Assembly (NCBI GenBank): GCA_035222895.1
Contig: JAVYIG010000090.1
Location: forward strand, 806,001 to 870,000
Source of the DNA: Strongylocentrotus droebachiensis
Lineage: Eukaryota > Echinodermata > Echinoidea > Camarodonta > Strongylocentrotidae
Direction of reading: 5' to 3'
Length of the DNA stretch: 64,000 nucleotides
The notes beneath the pieces were generated by a model. It did no database searches. It saw nothing but the letters and a program-made list of their open reading frames with translations, and was not told the DNA's origin. The translations under genes were made by a program, and so were the position numbers. Shown here piece after piece: positions 7,939 through 18,934 of this stretch (position 1 is the stretch's first letter; each line of letters begins with the position of its first letter).

Positions 7939-9953
7939 ATGTCTCGCAGTTCTTATTTTCTCTTAGCAGGTTTCACGAAGAAGAAATCAAGTTCTGTCGC
8001 GAGAACGAAGACGACGGATTCTATTAATAAGTCTTCGTTAGTTACGCCCCTCGGGAGCGGTGGTGACACCGCAAACCCCGGGGATGCGAACGTCAGTGGA
8101 CGTTGATGCGGGCAAGGGAAGCCTATGAGAATGGTCGAGGGGGCGATTTTATCTCCTCTCGGGACGGTTCCCGGAAACCCAGAGGTATTAACTCTGGGTG
8201 GAACGGGCCTTAGTTCTGCAACGCCAACAATTGTTCCGTCAGGTCTTTTGTTTGGTGGGTGCACAAATCCATCGAAGGATACGAAGACGAAGGATTCTAC
8301 TAATAAGTCTTCGTTGGTTACGCCCCTCGGGAGCGGTGGTGACACCGCAAACCCCGGGGATGCAAATGTCAGCAGACATTTTTGCGGGCAAGGCAAGCCT
8401 ATGAGAATGGTCGAGGGGGCGATTTTATCTCCTCTCGAGACGGTTCCCGGAAACCCAGAGGTATTAACTCTGGGTGGAACGGGCCTTAGTTCTGCACCGC
8501 CAACAATTGTTCCGTCAGGTCTTTTGTTTGGTCGGTGCACAAAGCCATCGACGGATATTCGGGTTGCTTCCGTGGATCCGGACTTGAACCGGTCACCGAT
8601 CGGTTCTTCTATCCCTTTGTCGGATTTGCCGGTTTCGGATTTCGGTCCGGGTACCCGTGCAGCCGAGTTGGATCCTGGGGCTTCAACTAACCGCGCCTCT
8701 CCGTCGGTGCATGTTCCGTTTTCCCGATTCCGTTTGCGGCTCCTACCGTCGGGCTTTTATCGGATAACCGTCCCGTTCCTTCGGCCTTTTACGTTACCGC
8801 TACGTCTCGTAAGAGGCGGGGTTCCCGGGACGCTGTGGCCGGTTCTTCCTCGGATTTTGTTTATCCTTCGAAGAATCCGCGCTCTGATTTTACGGAATCG
8901 TTTGCGGCTCCTCGGGGTCCGCCTTTGGTGGCTACTCTCCCTCCGTCGGTGACTCCACCCCCGCCGGATTTTTCGGATTGGATGCGGGCTGTTGCTGACG
9001 CTTTTCGATCGTCGGTGCCCGAGTCGGCTCCTCCGGTTCGTCCTACTTCACTTTCGGATCCGATCGCGGTTGATTTATTTTCGGAGTTTTCCGAAGATGC
9101 ATCGATCTCGCCTGAGCAGTCGCCGGTGCGGGTTTCGAGTTGTCTTATTCGGCCGGGGTCCTCTCTGTTTGCTTCTCCGCCTCACGCTTCGTTGGGCGCT
9201 CTGAGAGGCGGGGATCGTCCCTGTTTATCTGGTCAAGATAGGGGGGGCTCGGTTGATCGTTGGGACACTGGTTCCATCGCTCAGTCGTTTGGTTCAGTTG
9301 CGGGGGATGATGCGTCTACTCCGTTTGTGTCTCTGGCGGCGGATTCGTTAGCCTTGTTTCACAAATATGTGCCCGATTCTTGTGTCGTCCCGGTGTTATC
9401 GTCGGGGCGGCGGGACTTCCTGTCTTCTAATTCGGACTCTTCAGCGGTTCAGGGACTGTTTCTTCCTGATCTACACGAAGAAGAATTTGTGAATGCCGCA
9501 GAAGACTTGTCGTCATCGACGGGATTTCTTAAGCGGCAGGTGGACAAGTACGCTTTCGTTCCTCAGGATGCGGTTTTGTTTTTGTGTCCTAAACGGGTTT
9601 CTCCCAAACTTGTGGCGGTGGCCAGTCGTTTGGGGAAGAAGTTTGGGACTCGTGGTCCTTTTGATAAAAGTGACATTTTGTTGTTTGATCTTTTCTCACG
9701 GCTTGCGGTGACTTCGCATTCCATCGAGAAGTATCGTCGGGAGGCTGTGCTCACTTTTTTGGGCATTCGACCGCATCAAATTCCAGGACTGCTTCCGCAG
9801 ATTCCAGTGGCCAGCCCCCACCTTTGTGGAGATAGTTTCACTACTCTACTGCACGCCGAGATTGATGGTGAGAAGCAGGCTCGAGACCTGTCCGTTGCTT
9901 TTCGCGATGTCCAAGAGCCGGTTCCTTCCTCCAGACCTCGTAAGAAAAGTTGA
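7939..9953 (+). pseudogene. gag-like ORF1 of the DIRS-like element, broken
   Basis: ATG at 7939 opens MSRSSYFLLAGFTKKK in frame 1. The frame stops at TGA 8104-8106 and resumes in the same frame to about 8720. The protein-like reading then moves to frame 0, with proline/serine-rich sequence continuing to the TGA at 9951-9953. The open part from about 8721 encodes over 400 residues, including GPPLVATLPPSVTPPPPDF and LKRQVDKYAFVPQDAVLF. The first part contains a 276-bp in-frame duplication. DIRS gag proteins are poorly conserved, so assignment rests on position upstream of the RT and on size. Frame changes after 9950 suggest a basic C-terminal tail (KFSGSFRKNVVQSKGRPQ) that is now out of frame. 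Confidence 0.75.
8007..8558 (+). repeat. 276-bp in-frame tandem duplication within gag
   Basis: Copy 1 is 8007-8282 and copy 2 is 8283-8558, at roughly 95 percent identity by eye. The period is 92 codons, so frame is kept. The copies differ at 8098-8106, where copy 1 has CGTTGA (a stop) and copy 2 has CATTTT. Both encode SSLVTPLGSGGDTANPGDAN and PEVLTLGGTGLSSA. Confidence 0.9.
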
Positions 9954-10160
9954 AGTTTTCGGGTTCTTTTCGTAAGAACGTCGTCCAGTCTAAGGGCCGC
10001 CCTCAGGACTGGTACCCGGCCGAGGAGGAATACCAGGATCGTGGTCGTCCTTCGTCTCGAGGTTCTTCTTACCGTGATTCTTCTATCTTCCCGGACTCCC
10101 TTTCGTGGTGGTGGGAAGTCATTCTCTAGAGATGGCTTCCCCCGAGTGCTTGGGTCTTAG

Positions 10161-11435
10161 GTCGGCGGGCGGCTCCGGAGATTTCTCCCGGCGTGGGAGA
10201 AGATCACCAGCGACGCATTTGTTCTGTCGGTGGTACGGGAATTGTCGCCGGTGTTCGTAATGCCCAAGTGCTCGGGTTCTTTGAGAATGATTCTCAACAT
10301 GAAGCGGTTTAACCTTCATTTGGGAAAGGTTCTTTTCCGAATGGATCATCTGGCAACCATCCTTTCTTCATTGAATCCCGCAGACGTCGCGGTTTCTTTG
10401 GATCTTCGCGACGCTTATTTTCATGTGCCGGGGCAAATTCTACCGTTACAGAGCGCTCCTGTTCGGTTTGCGCCCTGCTCCTCGGATTTTCACGAGAGTC
10501 GTGGCGTCAGTCAGGCTGTTGGATCATATGCAGATTCTGATCAGTACGACTCAAGATATCGGATTTCTCATAAATTGGGAGAAATCAGAATTCGTTCCGA
10601 CTCGCACGCCGTCTTACCTAGGTGCTCAGCTGGACATTCGTCATCAGCTGGCTCGTCCCAGTCTCGACAGGGTCGAGACGATAGTCAGGACTGCTCGGTC
10701 TCTGAGATGTGCACGTCGGGTGAAAGCCGAGCGTTGGCTTCAGTGGCTAGGGTTTCTCTCCAGTCTAGTCGACATGCTTCCAGATTGTCGACTATTGATG
10801 AGTCCCTTCCAACTCTTTCTGTTGGAGTTTTATCAGCCGAGCGTGAGTTCTCTTTTGTCATGGATCCCCCTGTTGTCCAGAATCAAGGGTCTTCTAGGTC
10901 CTTGGCTTCGTCGTTCCTTCTTCCTTCAGGGCGGACGCTTCCGAGTTCCTCTCCCTTCCGTGACCGTCACCACGGACGCGTCGCTGTTGGTTTGGGGAGG
11001 TCATTGCCAGGGGTCAATGATTTCAGGAGACTGGAGTCATCTGGAATTTCTGCCCCACATCAATGTGTTGGAACTCATGGGAGTGTTTGCTTCGCTTCGT
11101 CACTTCCGTGCTCGTCGGGTGGGTCGTTCGGTTCTGATTCTTACGGACAACGTATCGGTGATGGTGTACATCAACAGACAAGGAGGCACTCTTTCTGTGG
11201 CTCTGAACGAGTTGGCCTCTCAACTCTGGGCGTGGTGCAAGGGGGCGAGGGTGTTCCCGATTGCATCACATATCCCGGGCGAAGAGAATATCTTAGCGGA
11301 CTTTCTCTCCAGAGGCAAGTGCCTTCCCTCGGAGTGGACTCTGACTCCGACTGTCTTCAGGCAACTGAGGAGAGTGTTCGGTGTTCTCGACATCGATCTC
11401 TTCGCAACTTCGCTCAACCATCGTTTTCCTCGATT
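10161..11435 (+). pseudogene. Reverse transcriptase and RNase H of the DIRS-like element, catalytic box deleted
   Basis: It starts in frame 0 with the DIRS-type VGGRLRRFLPAWEKITSD opening, followed by SLDLRDAYFHVP (RT motif A, catalytic Asp) at about 10397-10430. The reading then moves to frame 1 with ALLFGLRPAPRIFTRVV (motif B region). The YxDD box expected 20-25 residues later is absent: FTRVVASV runs directly into RLLDHMQ and GFLINWEKSEF. About 25-30 codons are missing. RNase H follows intact by motif, with TTDASLLVWGG, the Glu in NVLELMGV, ILTDNVSV and NILADFLSRG giving the D-E-D-D set. RNase H ends near 11340, followed by LDIDLFATSLNHRFPRF. The frame change near 10430 lies by a GGGG run. 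Confidence 0.85.
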
Positions 11436-11745
11436 TTCTCGAGAGTCCGGGAACCAGGAGCTTTTGCTCTGGACGCTTTCGCGATCCCGTAGAGGGATGG
11501 AGGGCTTACGCCTTTCCCCCGTTCGCGTCGTTTCCCCATGTGCTCTGGAAGATCAGGGAAGATCAAGCGATGATGATTCTCATAGCTCCTTGGTGGCCGG
11601 CGAGGTCGTGGTTTCAGTACCTCCTGACCCTCCTGGTGGGGACTCCGTGGTCGTTGCCGTGTCATCCGGATCTGGTGTCGCAACCTCTGTCTGGTTTTCT
11701 ACACCAGCGGCCGGAAATCCTCTGTCTGACCGCTTGGCGGTTATC
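11436..11745 (+). pseudogene. Linker between RNase H and recombinase, frame-shifted
   Basis: The conserved DIRS-type region downstream of RNase H reads in frame 0 at about 11436-11492 (REPGAFALDAFAIP). It then reads in frame 2 to about 11745 (RAYAFPPFASFPHVLWKI, then ILIAPWWPARSWFQYLL). The same text is unreadable in any single frame, so at least two indels lie here. Confidence 0.75.
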
Positions 11746-12795
11746 GGGAAGAGGGCTCGTTCGTCAGGTTTCTCCGAACGTGCTGCACAATTTCTAGTCC
11801 AGAGTAGACGAGAGTCGACCAGGACGGTTTTCAGCTCATGGTTGGATGTTTTTCACACTTGGTGTGAGGAGGTGGGCGTCGCCCCTAGAGAGGCGTCTTT
11901 ACCTTCTATTGCTGACTTTCTGATCTCTTTGTATGACAAGGGGAGAGCTCTGTCAACGGTTTGTGGCTATCGGTCTGCTATCTTCGGTTTCTTCTGCTCC
12001 TCAGCTAGCGGCTCTTTTGAAGTCTTTCTTCCTTAAGAGACCCTTCTTCAGACCCCTGACGCCAGTGTGGAGTTTACCCAAGGTTTTGGCCCTCCCTTCG
12101 AACCGCTGTGTTCTGCGACGCTTCTGCTTACTACGGTCAAGACGGTTTTTCTCATGGCAATCACTTCTGGTCAGCGTAGGAGCTCACTTCATACCCTTTC
12201 AGTTACCCCTGGGCATATCCGCTGGGAAGGACGTGGGGTTCGTTTGATTCCCAAGGCTTCTTTTATTGCTTAGAATCAGTCTGACACGTCGGGTTCAGTG
12301 GAAGTGGTGCTTCGTCCCTTGTCGGATTTTTCTTCGGTTTTCGGGGACGGACTGTGGTGTCCCGTTCGCGCCCTCAAATGGTATCTTTACAAGACGAAGC
12401 CTTTTCGCAAGTCGGATCAGCTCTTTCTGGTTTCTCGAGAGCCACTTTCGGCGGCATCTCGGGATAAGATCTCCAGGTGGTTAGTCTTGGCTATCAAGGC
12501 GGCGGGCCCTGAGGCCTTGACGCCTGGCAGGACTCCTCGTGCCCATGATACTCACAGTGTCAGTACGTCTTGGGCTCTTTTCATCGGAGTTTCAGTTCGA
12601 GATATCTGTAAAGCAGCTTTTTGGAAGTCTCCAAGTTCTTTTACTGTTTTTTGCCTCAAAGATGTGCCCGCGGGCGAACGAGCTTTTGCGGTCGCTTCTC
12701 TGAAGTCGGCTTCGTCGTCTATTTCTCATCAAGTTGATATGTTTGCTTGGTTTTTACCACCCGGCTTTAATCTGTGCTGGTCTTTAGCAAAGTAG
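11746..12795 (+). pseudogene. Tyrosine recombinase of the DIRS-like element, catalytic residues lost
   Basis: The N-terminal core-binding part reads in frame 1 (FSERAAQFLVQSRRESTRTV to LYDKGRALSTVCGYRSAIF). It shifts to frame 2 near 11990-12065 and returns to frame 1 for the catalytic domain. The first catalytic arginine is present in TSGQRRSS (CGT at 12175-12177). A TAG interrupts at 12271-12273. The H-x-x-R motif reads H-D-T-H (CAC at 12553-12555). The segment that should carry the nucleophile reads FTVFCLKD, with Cys (TGC at 12652-12654) where Tyr is expected. The stop is at 12793-12795. Such an enzyme would neither cleave nor rejoin DNA. Confidence 0.82.
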
Positions 12796-12885
12796 AATAG
12801 GTAGATACGTTGATTTATTGATGTAAATCATGAAAATCAGTATTGATTTTATTATTTACGATATAAATCTACGTATCTACCTATT
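12785..12885 (+). repeat. Internal complementary region of the DIRS-like element
   Basis: 12785-12829 is the exact reverse complement of the left end (7409-7453), and 12829-12885 is the exact reverse complement of the right end (13079-13135). The two matches meet with a 1-bp overlap at 12829. This end-to-end order is what a circular junction template requires and fixes the outer ends of the element. Confidence 0.92.
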
Positions 12886-12938
12886 TTCCCTCCCTCCATC
12901 CCCAGCGCCTTTACCAAGGTGTGTCCTAGGGAACTCGT

Positions 12939-13134
12939 GATAAGAGGAAGAGGTTACGTTGGCGGCGCTCGGACGCAAGGGTCACGGAGGGCGCCTTTGG
13001 GCGGGGGGGTATGAGCAATTTGGCGATGTGTTTTAAGTTTCGGTTATGCAATGTTGAGGTGCAACAATAGCAAAGTAGAATAGGTAGATACGTAGATTTA
13101 TATCGTAAATAATAAAATCAATACTGATTTTCAT
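12939..13134 (+). repeat. Right inverted terminal repeat of the DIRS-like element
   Basis: 12939-13092 is the exact reverse complement of 7429-7582. The last 42 bp (to 13134) are unique to this end and are copied inverted in the internal complementary region. Confidence 0.9.
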
Positions 13135-13840
13135 GTTTCATTTGAAAATGCAGTTCTGATACTGATACAGTTGAAAATCTATCCATAGTATTTTTTTGTA
13201 ACCGAGATTGCGTATATTTTAGAAAATGTATAACTTTGAAATAACTGTAATGCATTTAACTTGATCTTGTGTAACTGTAGTAAAGGTATTCATAGGAAAT
13301 ACAGTTCAGGTTTTTCATGTTTTGCACTATGTAAACAGTGATCAAGGGTAAAATGACCCTCTAGACCTGTCACAATGACCCCCAATTTCCCTTTGCTCAT
13401 AACAGGGCCCCTCTTGTTTTGGAAAATTTCCTTCAAATGACCTCCAAATAAATGCTAGTCTGCAGGCACAGACTCAAATTCGACACTTTGCCAAATTTCC
13501 TAAAGCCTTTAGCAGAGCCTAGCGCCGACAGTCTCTGGCTGTGAGAATTCACAGTATTGTATGCTGTCAGTGTCAACATAGTCTCATAGTGCAGACACTG
13601 TGAAGCCAAGCGACTGACAAGGCAAAATACGCAGCTCTGAAACTGAAAGGTGATTAGTTCTGTAGGCCTTTAAATATTTACCAAGGTTTGAAAAAACACG
13701 CAGAGACAGAATGTGGGCAGTGCAGTGGAGTAATTAATTAGTTCCTGTGAGATGGGGAAGCCTAACTAAATCCAGAATGGTGGATTGCAAGGTGTTAGCA
13801 TGGTTAGTAGATCAGGGTCTGGTTCTATCAGTGGCACAAA
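13135..13840. other. Intron DNA, no feature seen
   Basis: AT-rich DNA between the DIRS-like element and a G-run region. I see no open frame, inverted repeat or tandem array. Confidence 0.55.
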
Positions 13841-14080
13841 TAAAGGCTGGGGGGGGGGGGGGGTGCACAACTGACTAGGGCCCCCTTAATATCTACCAGT
13901 ATTATCATTCATGTTTACACCCAAAAAGTAAAAAGTGTGCCCTTCATTTTTGTATTCCTGTGAGAGTGTGAAACCCCTTATTTTGATTTACTTGTCAAAT
14001 ATTTGTCCACGATTTTACCACTCCTCCTCCTCCCCCCCCCCCCCCCCCCCCCCTCCTCTTTCGTGGATCCACTTCTGCTA
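13841..14080. repeat. Possible degenerate element bounded by G and C runs
   Basis: A G run at about 13850-13862 followed by GTGCAC, and a 22-nt C run at 14032-14053 followed by GTGGATCCAC, face each other. This is similar in style to the GGATCC-flanked element at 6553-7090. Homology is too weak to be sure. Confidence 0.35.
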
Positions 14081-16959
14081 TCAATCACAAGTTCTCAAGT
14101 TAGTTTAGAAAAGGATTATTGTCTTTCAGGGAGAGAGGTGATCCTCACCTCAAGCAAGGGATTCAAAGTCTTGATTTAACTAAATATGGTAAAAGGGCAA
14201 AATGTGATTTAGTTTTATTCCAAACTGCTCATTTCCCTTTCCCTCCTTGAATTTAATTTTACCTCCGATAAAATTTTATTTAGAATACCAGGCTATGGGA
14301 TAAATGCCAATATTTAAATCGATCATATGTGATTGCCTGTAAGTCACTTAATTAAGCGAGATCATGTATGGATTTCATCTCATCATTATCCACGTTGCTG
14401 TTGCCCTGCATGTAAACAGTAAATGGTAGAAATACTCCCTGGGTTGTATATTTGGTACATGCCTATATGGGAGCATACATCTAGCACACAGGGGTCATTG
14501 TAACACATACACTGTACTGGTAGTTACAATCAAGGAGATTCAAGGCATTTGTAGAGTGCATTATAGTGTTCACAAAATATTTGTTCATACACTTTAGTGT
14601 TTTCTTTAGTTCAGGTTTACAATAGTATCATCTGCAGTACATATCCAGGAAAGGAAATAGAACCGGTTTGAAATTATAGGCACTGAACTCGAACCACAAG
14701 CTGTATGGGAAATCATGTTGGGTTTATTCAAGCACATCAGATTAAAAAAAAAAATTCTTGTCATAATTTGTCAAGTATTCTAGTATAGTTCAAATATAGA
14801 TTTAATTACTTTTCAAGTGTGAATAATTGCAGTAAATGTCAAATGCATATTGATCAGACAATTCTGTCGTCTGACCTAAGGCTAAAGGGAAAAAACACTT
14901 CAAGGGATTAATCTGTTCATATTATAGCAAAGAGGCCTGACATGTATAATTCACAGCTCATATTTTCAAGCTAGAAATGTGTCAGATTTTTGCGTATATA
15001 TTATTCATGCAGTGACAATCATATTACCGTAGCTTGAATTGATAGGAAGCTGTTTATATTGCATGGCTTTTGATTGTAGAGTGCATGAATGACCTCCTGC
15101 TGTGAGTGTAAGTGTGGAAACTGTAAAATGAGTTCTCTCTTCTCTTTTGTTATAGGTCAGACAACGGCTAACCTTGCCCTGCACAAAACACTATTGTGAA
15201 AGTTCAATTGGATAAAAAAAAAAAGTTTAGAGTGTGTATTCAATGACTTCCATTCATCCAATTTTCAGTGACAGTAGGATAAGAGAGAGAGAGAGAGAGA
15301 GAAGGAAAGAAAAAGTAGCAGAAGTTAAGTTGAAGAAAGGAAAAGGAGATGAAAATGAAAGAAGACGAAATAAGACAAAAAAGAAAGAAGGAGGAGAAGA
15401 AAATGAGGAGGAAGAAGAAGAAAGTAGATGAAGTAGACAGAAAAGAATAAGATAAGAAAAGTGCAGAAGGAGAAGAACTGAGAATAGGGTAGTTTGAGAT
15501 ACAGGTAGGGTATTATCAATACTCTTGTTGTGTCTACTGGTCTAAGTTTTAATCCTATTTCTCATGAATGATTGTAGCACACACGGAATCAATACATTAC
15601 TATGTGAGTGATGGGTGACTCATACACCTGTAGGTCAGTCTCTCCATCAGACCCTTTACATTCAAGATTAAAAGGAGTGCATAAAACTGTGCGCATACTA
15701 ACATTTTTAGAAAGCTTGAATTATAAAGAGGTATAGCCATAGGTAAAGATGATCTAGGATGTGAGAATGTGGAAAAAGCCCTTTCAATTGTAACTGGTAC
15801 CCTGTTTATATCCTAATGACGTATATTGCAAGGCAAAACTTGGGAATTGATATGATGGGCCCTGCTAGTGTTATAAGAAGCCCTTTCAGTAGAAATTTCA
15901 AAATTCTAGACTTACCTGACTTGGATGAGACAAGTAAAGTTTTGTGGATTTGGATCTTTTCCAGATGTTTAAATATATTGAGCCCATTATCATTTACCCA
16001 GCCAAATCTTATAAGTATATATCTTTAACTTTGAATTCATTTTGTTGGTCCAGGTGTAACCCCCCCCCCCCATGAATACTTTTATCTAAATACCTTGATT
16101 TACCTTTATGTTTTTCTCAATATGTACAAACATTTTTGTCCTTCTCGATCTCCATTGAAAAACTGTAGATGATGATAGGCCTTGTATTAATTCTCTCTTT
16201 AGAGAAAGTAATTTATCTTTAATTAATACATGTAATTTAGAAAGGAAATGTGCCCCAAATTCCATCATCTCAATAGAGGGGTCTGTGCATGTAGCTATTT
16301 ATAACGATGGTGACCCTGCCAATTCAAATAATCTACTGTCTACTTTATAGTGCCTCCCTTCCCAACAGCAACCAAAAATTACAGGCTAATTAAGGAAACA
16401 AATAACATGATTTGTCAATGATAACTGGCAAGCTACAACATTTGAGTTATATTTTTAGGTCTGTTTTCTGAGGCTACTTCACACCGTTTCAATGACCCTC
16501 AGGGTAGGAGGGCATGGCAGGAGAATGTGTCATGTCATATTCATGAATTACCTTCTCGATCTGTCAGGCAAAACCACACATACCCATGGCCTGTTTCCAT
16601 GGAACAGGGGTAACGAAACTCGGCCAGACAAACGAAGATGATGATATGGTATTCAGAGTTCCAATGGCTTTCAATGTAGGCCTATATATGACATATGATA
16701 AGCCCTATACAGATTTATTTGTAGGGCAACATTCAATTTTCGAGACTCGACAGATCCACACTTCTGTCATTGCTGGTATTATAGTCAAGGAATATTTGAT
16801 AAATGTTCAAAATGATTCTGGAGGATAAATATTCAACCAACATAATAAGCCTGCAATTTTAGTCAGTCATCAATCCTGAAAACAGGTCCTTCAGAACAGG
16901 GAAACAAAAGGTGCACAACATTTATTAAATTAACTAAATTTACCTTTTCATAATACACA
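14081..16959. other. Intron DNA with a purine-rich patch
   Basis: I see no gene. A (GA)n stretch at about 15279-15302 passes into a purine-rich block to about 15480. A C run lies at about 16060-16070. A free-standing 80-codon open frame at 16586-16828 has no recognisable domain and no supporting splice context. Confidence 0.6.
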
Positions 16960-17499
16960 TTAAAGGTACAATGTCCCATTTGCAGGCCAAAAAAATGAAA
17001 AAGTTAAATTCCAACTGCATTTGAAAGATAATACTAATTTAGAACTTCCCTAAAAAAAGTGGGGCTTGAAAATGTTTTCAAGTGGGAAAATAACGACTAT
17101 TAGTTGTCAAATCGACTTTAGGGCTATAGAGCCCAAAAGTATAGTCTTGATTTTCAGACAATTGTACTGAATGGTCATAGGTTTTATGCTGCGCAAAGAT
17201 TCAATCAGTTTAATCTTGGCCATCACAAGAAGTGGGTTATTGATGTAGACAAATGCTCATGTACCCTTTACAACTCTTTTCATGTATGTTATTACCAAAG
17301 AAGAAAAAAAAGCCAGTCAGTCACTCAATAGTGTCTGACAGTGAAGTCTAGCAAGTAAACAGGTTTCCTTGCATAATTTGAATATGAGGACACTGCTAAC
17401 GTTTACATTTCACAGATAGGACATACATGATATATTCATAATTCCTGCAAAGTTCTACAGAATTTGAGGTTGGCTGCAAAAGGGACATAGTACCTTTAA
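16960..17499. mobile_element. TTAA-flanked short inverted-repeat element, copy 2
   Basis: 540 bp, from TTAAAGGTACAATGTCCCAT to the inverted end TAGTACCTTTAA, with TTAA at both edges. It aligns along its full length and in the same orientation with 3930-4473, including the internal words ATTGATGTAGACAAATGCTC and GATAGTGTCTGACAGTGAA (with small changes). It is non-coding. Confidence 0.75.
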
Positions 17500-18900
17500 A
17501 TAAACTAATGAATAAATTACATAAAGAGGTTACAGTAAATCCCCTGTAATTTGAAACAGGATTACGGTAGGTGAAATAATCACATTTCTCATTTTTAATG
17601 AAGAGATCTTTTTTCTCACTTCTCAAAACCTGCCAACGTACATGTGTCATATTTATTCATGTGAGAAAAAGAGATGTTACGAACAGTATAGTTGAATCTT
17701 CCGTAAAAACACCTGCCTGGCAGCTAATGTGTTTCTGCAACAGAATTGGGGCAGAAGATATCCACTTATAGATTACAGGTGGAAAAGTATTTTGGCCAAC
17801 CACATACATGTACACTGTAAACCCACATGTTGTAGTACAGGGAGGGGAAATTCCCACGGGGGCTTAGTATTATACAGTCACCTTTGCAAATGTTAAAGTC
17901 CATGTTATATTATACACATTGTGCCATAGTAAACATGTCAGTCACCAGACATTTAATTCCAATTGCAGAGGTGATCTTCGTTTATGATACAAGACTTTCT
18001 AAAGGTCACTGCTGATGAGGAAGTAAGATTATAATGACATGGTGATTATCAACTTGTCAGATCAAGAGACAATATGAAGAGTAGGTGTACAATTAACAAC
18101 GGCGACATGTAATTGGGAGGATAATCCATCATTTTTCTCTGTCAGTGAGTCAGAATTTAGAGACCAAGGGCATGGTATACCTCCCAGACACAGGTGACAC
18201 AAGTTTGATACTTAATATAATAATAACAACAACAACAACAACAACAACAACAATTATGTCATGTTACATGTTATGGATATTGATTATTGCTTGATATTGC
18301 TTACGGTATATAAACCCATGCATGGTGTAGTTTGCCTGAGCTAAAGCAACACAGATTCAAATATTACTGTATATATGTATGGTGAAGGATTGTAGATGAG
18401 GTGCTTACATCCTTGGACGACTGTATTTTGTCCATGTTTGTGCCTCTCACATTAATTTGGTTAGGACATTTTGTTTGTATTATTGCTGTCTAGCTTATTT
18501 CAGACTAATATGTTAGTGTCTGTGCCAATAATAGGTGACTCAGTTCATTAAATATGTTGGTCCTGATACGATTGTTTAGTCTGGTTAGTATTAACAATTA
18601 GGTGCAATAACCAATACCGTATATGGCTTTAGTGGAGATCTATACATGTACTTCAGTAGTATATGTATGCACTTGTGGTCAATATTCCAAGCAGATTTAA
18701 TTACCAGCTACTTTCGATGTCCACTACATAGTACTGGCACATGCATGACTATCCAAATTCTATTTTTTCCCCTTGAGGGTCCAGATCTGAATTTTGAGGG
18801 TATGTGTTAACTGTGCAGCATGCATGCACCTGTGAACAATTTAAAATTCTGGAGGAATATGGAGTGAAATAGGCAGGCTCCATTCGGACCTGTTAATAAT
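17500..18900. other. Intron DNA with an (AAC)n microsatellite
   Basis: No gene is seen. An (AAC)n tract lies at about 18226-18252. Confidence 0.55.
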
Positions 18901-18934
18901 GAGCCGTTGCTGTTTATCTTGTCATCAGTACCAA

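Larger units (their letters stand above)
7409..13134 (+). mobile_element. DIRS-like tyrosine-recombinase retrotransposon, near full length, decayed
   Basis: The element is 5.73 kb and much richer in GC than its surroundings. Its order is leader, gag-like ORF, reverse transcriptase plus RNase H, tyrosine recombinase, internal complementary region, right terminus. The termini are inverted, with 7429-7582 perfectly complementary to 12939-13092. The internal complementary region at 12785-12885 is complementary first to the left end (7409-7453) and then to the right end (13079-13134). These features are diagnostic for DIRS1-type elements, which are copied through a circular intermediate and inserted by a tyrosine recombinase without target duplication. 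No target duplication is seen. Coding frames are broken in several places and both enzymes lack key residues, so this copy cannot be autonomous. Confidence 0.93.

Noticed and set aside
7953-8540. 195-codon minus-strand frame across gag
   Set aside because: Antisense shadow of the duplicated gag region; the repeat appears twice only because the DNA is duplicated.
16586-16828. 80-codon frame with fairly balanced composition
   Set aside because: No recognisable motif, no acceptor and donor in phase with gene B, and it lies in intron DNA.
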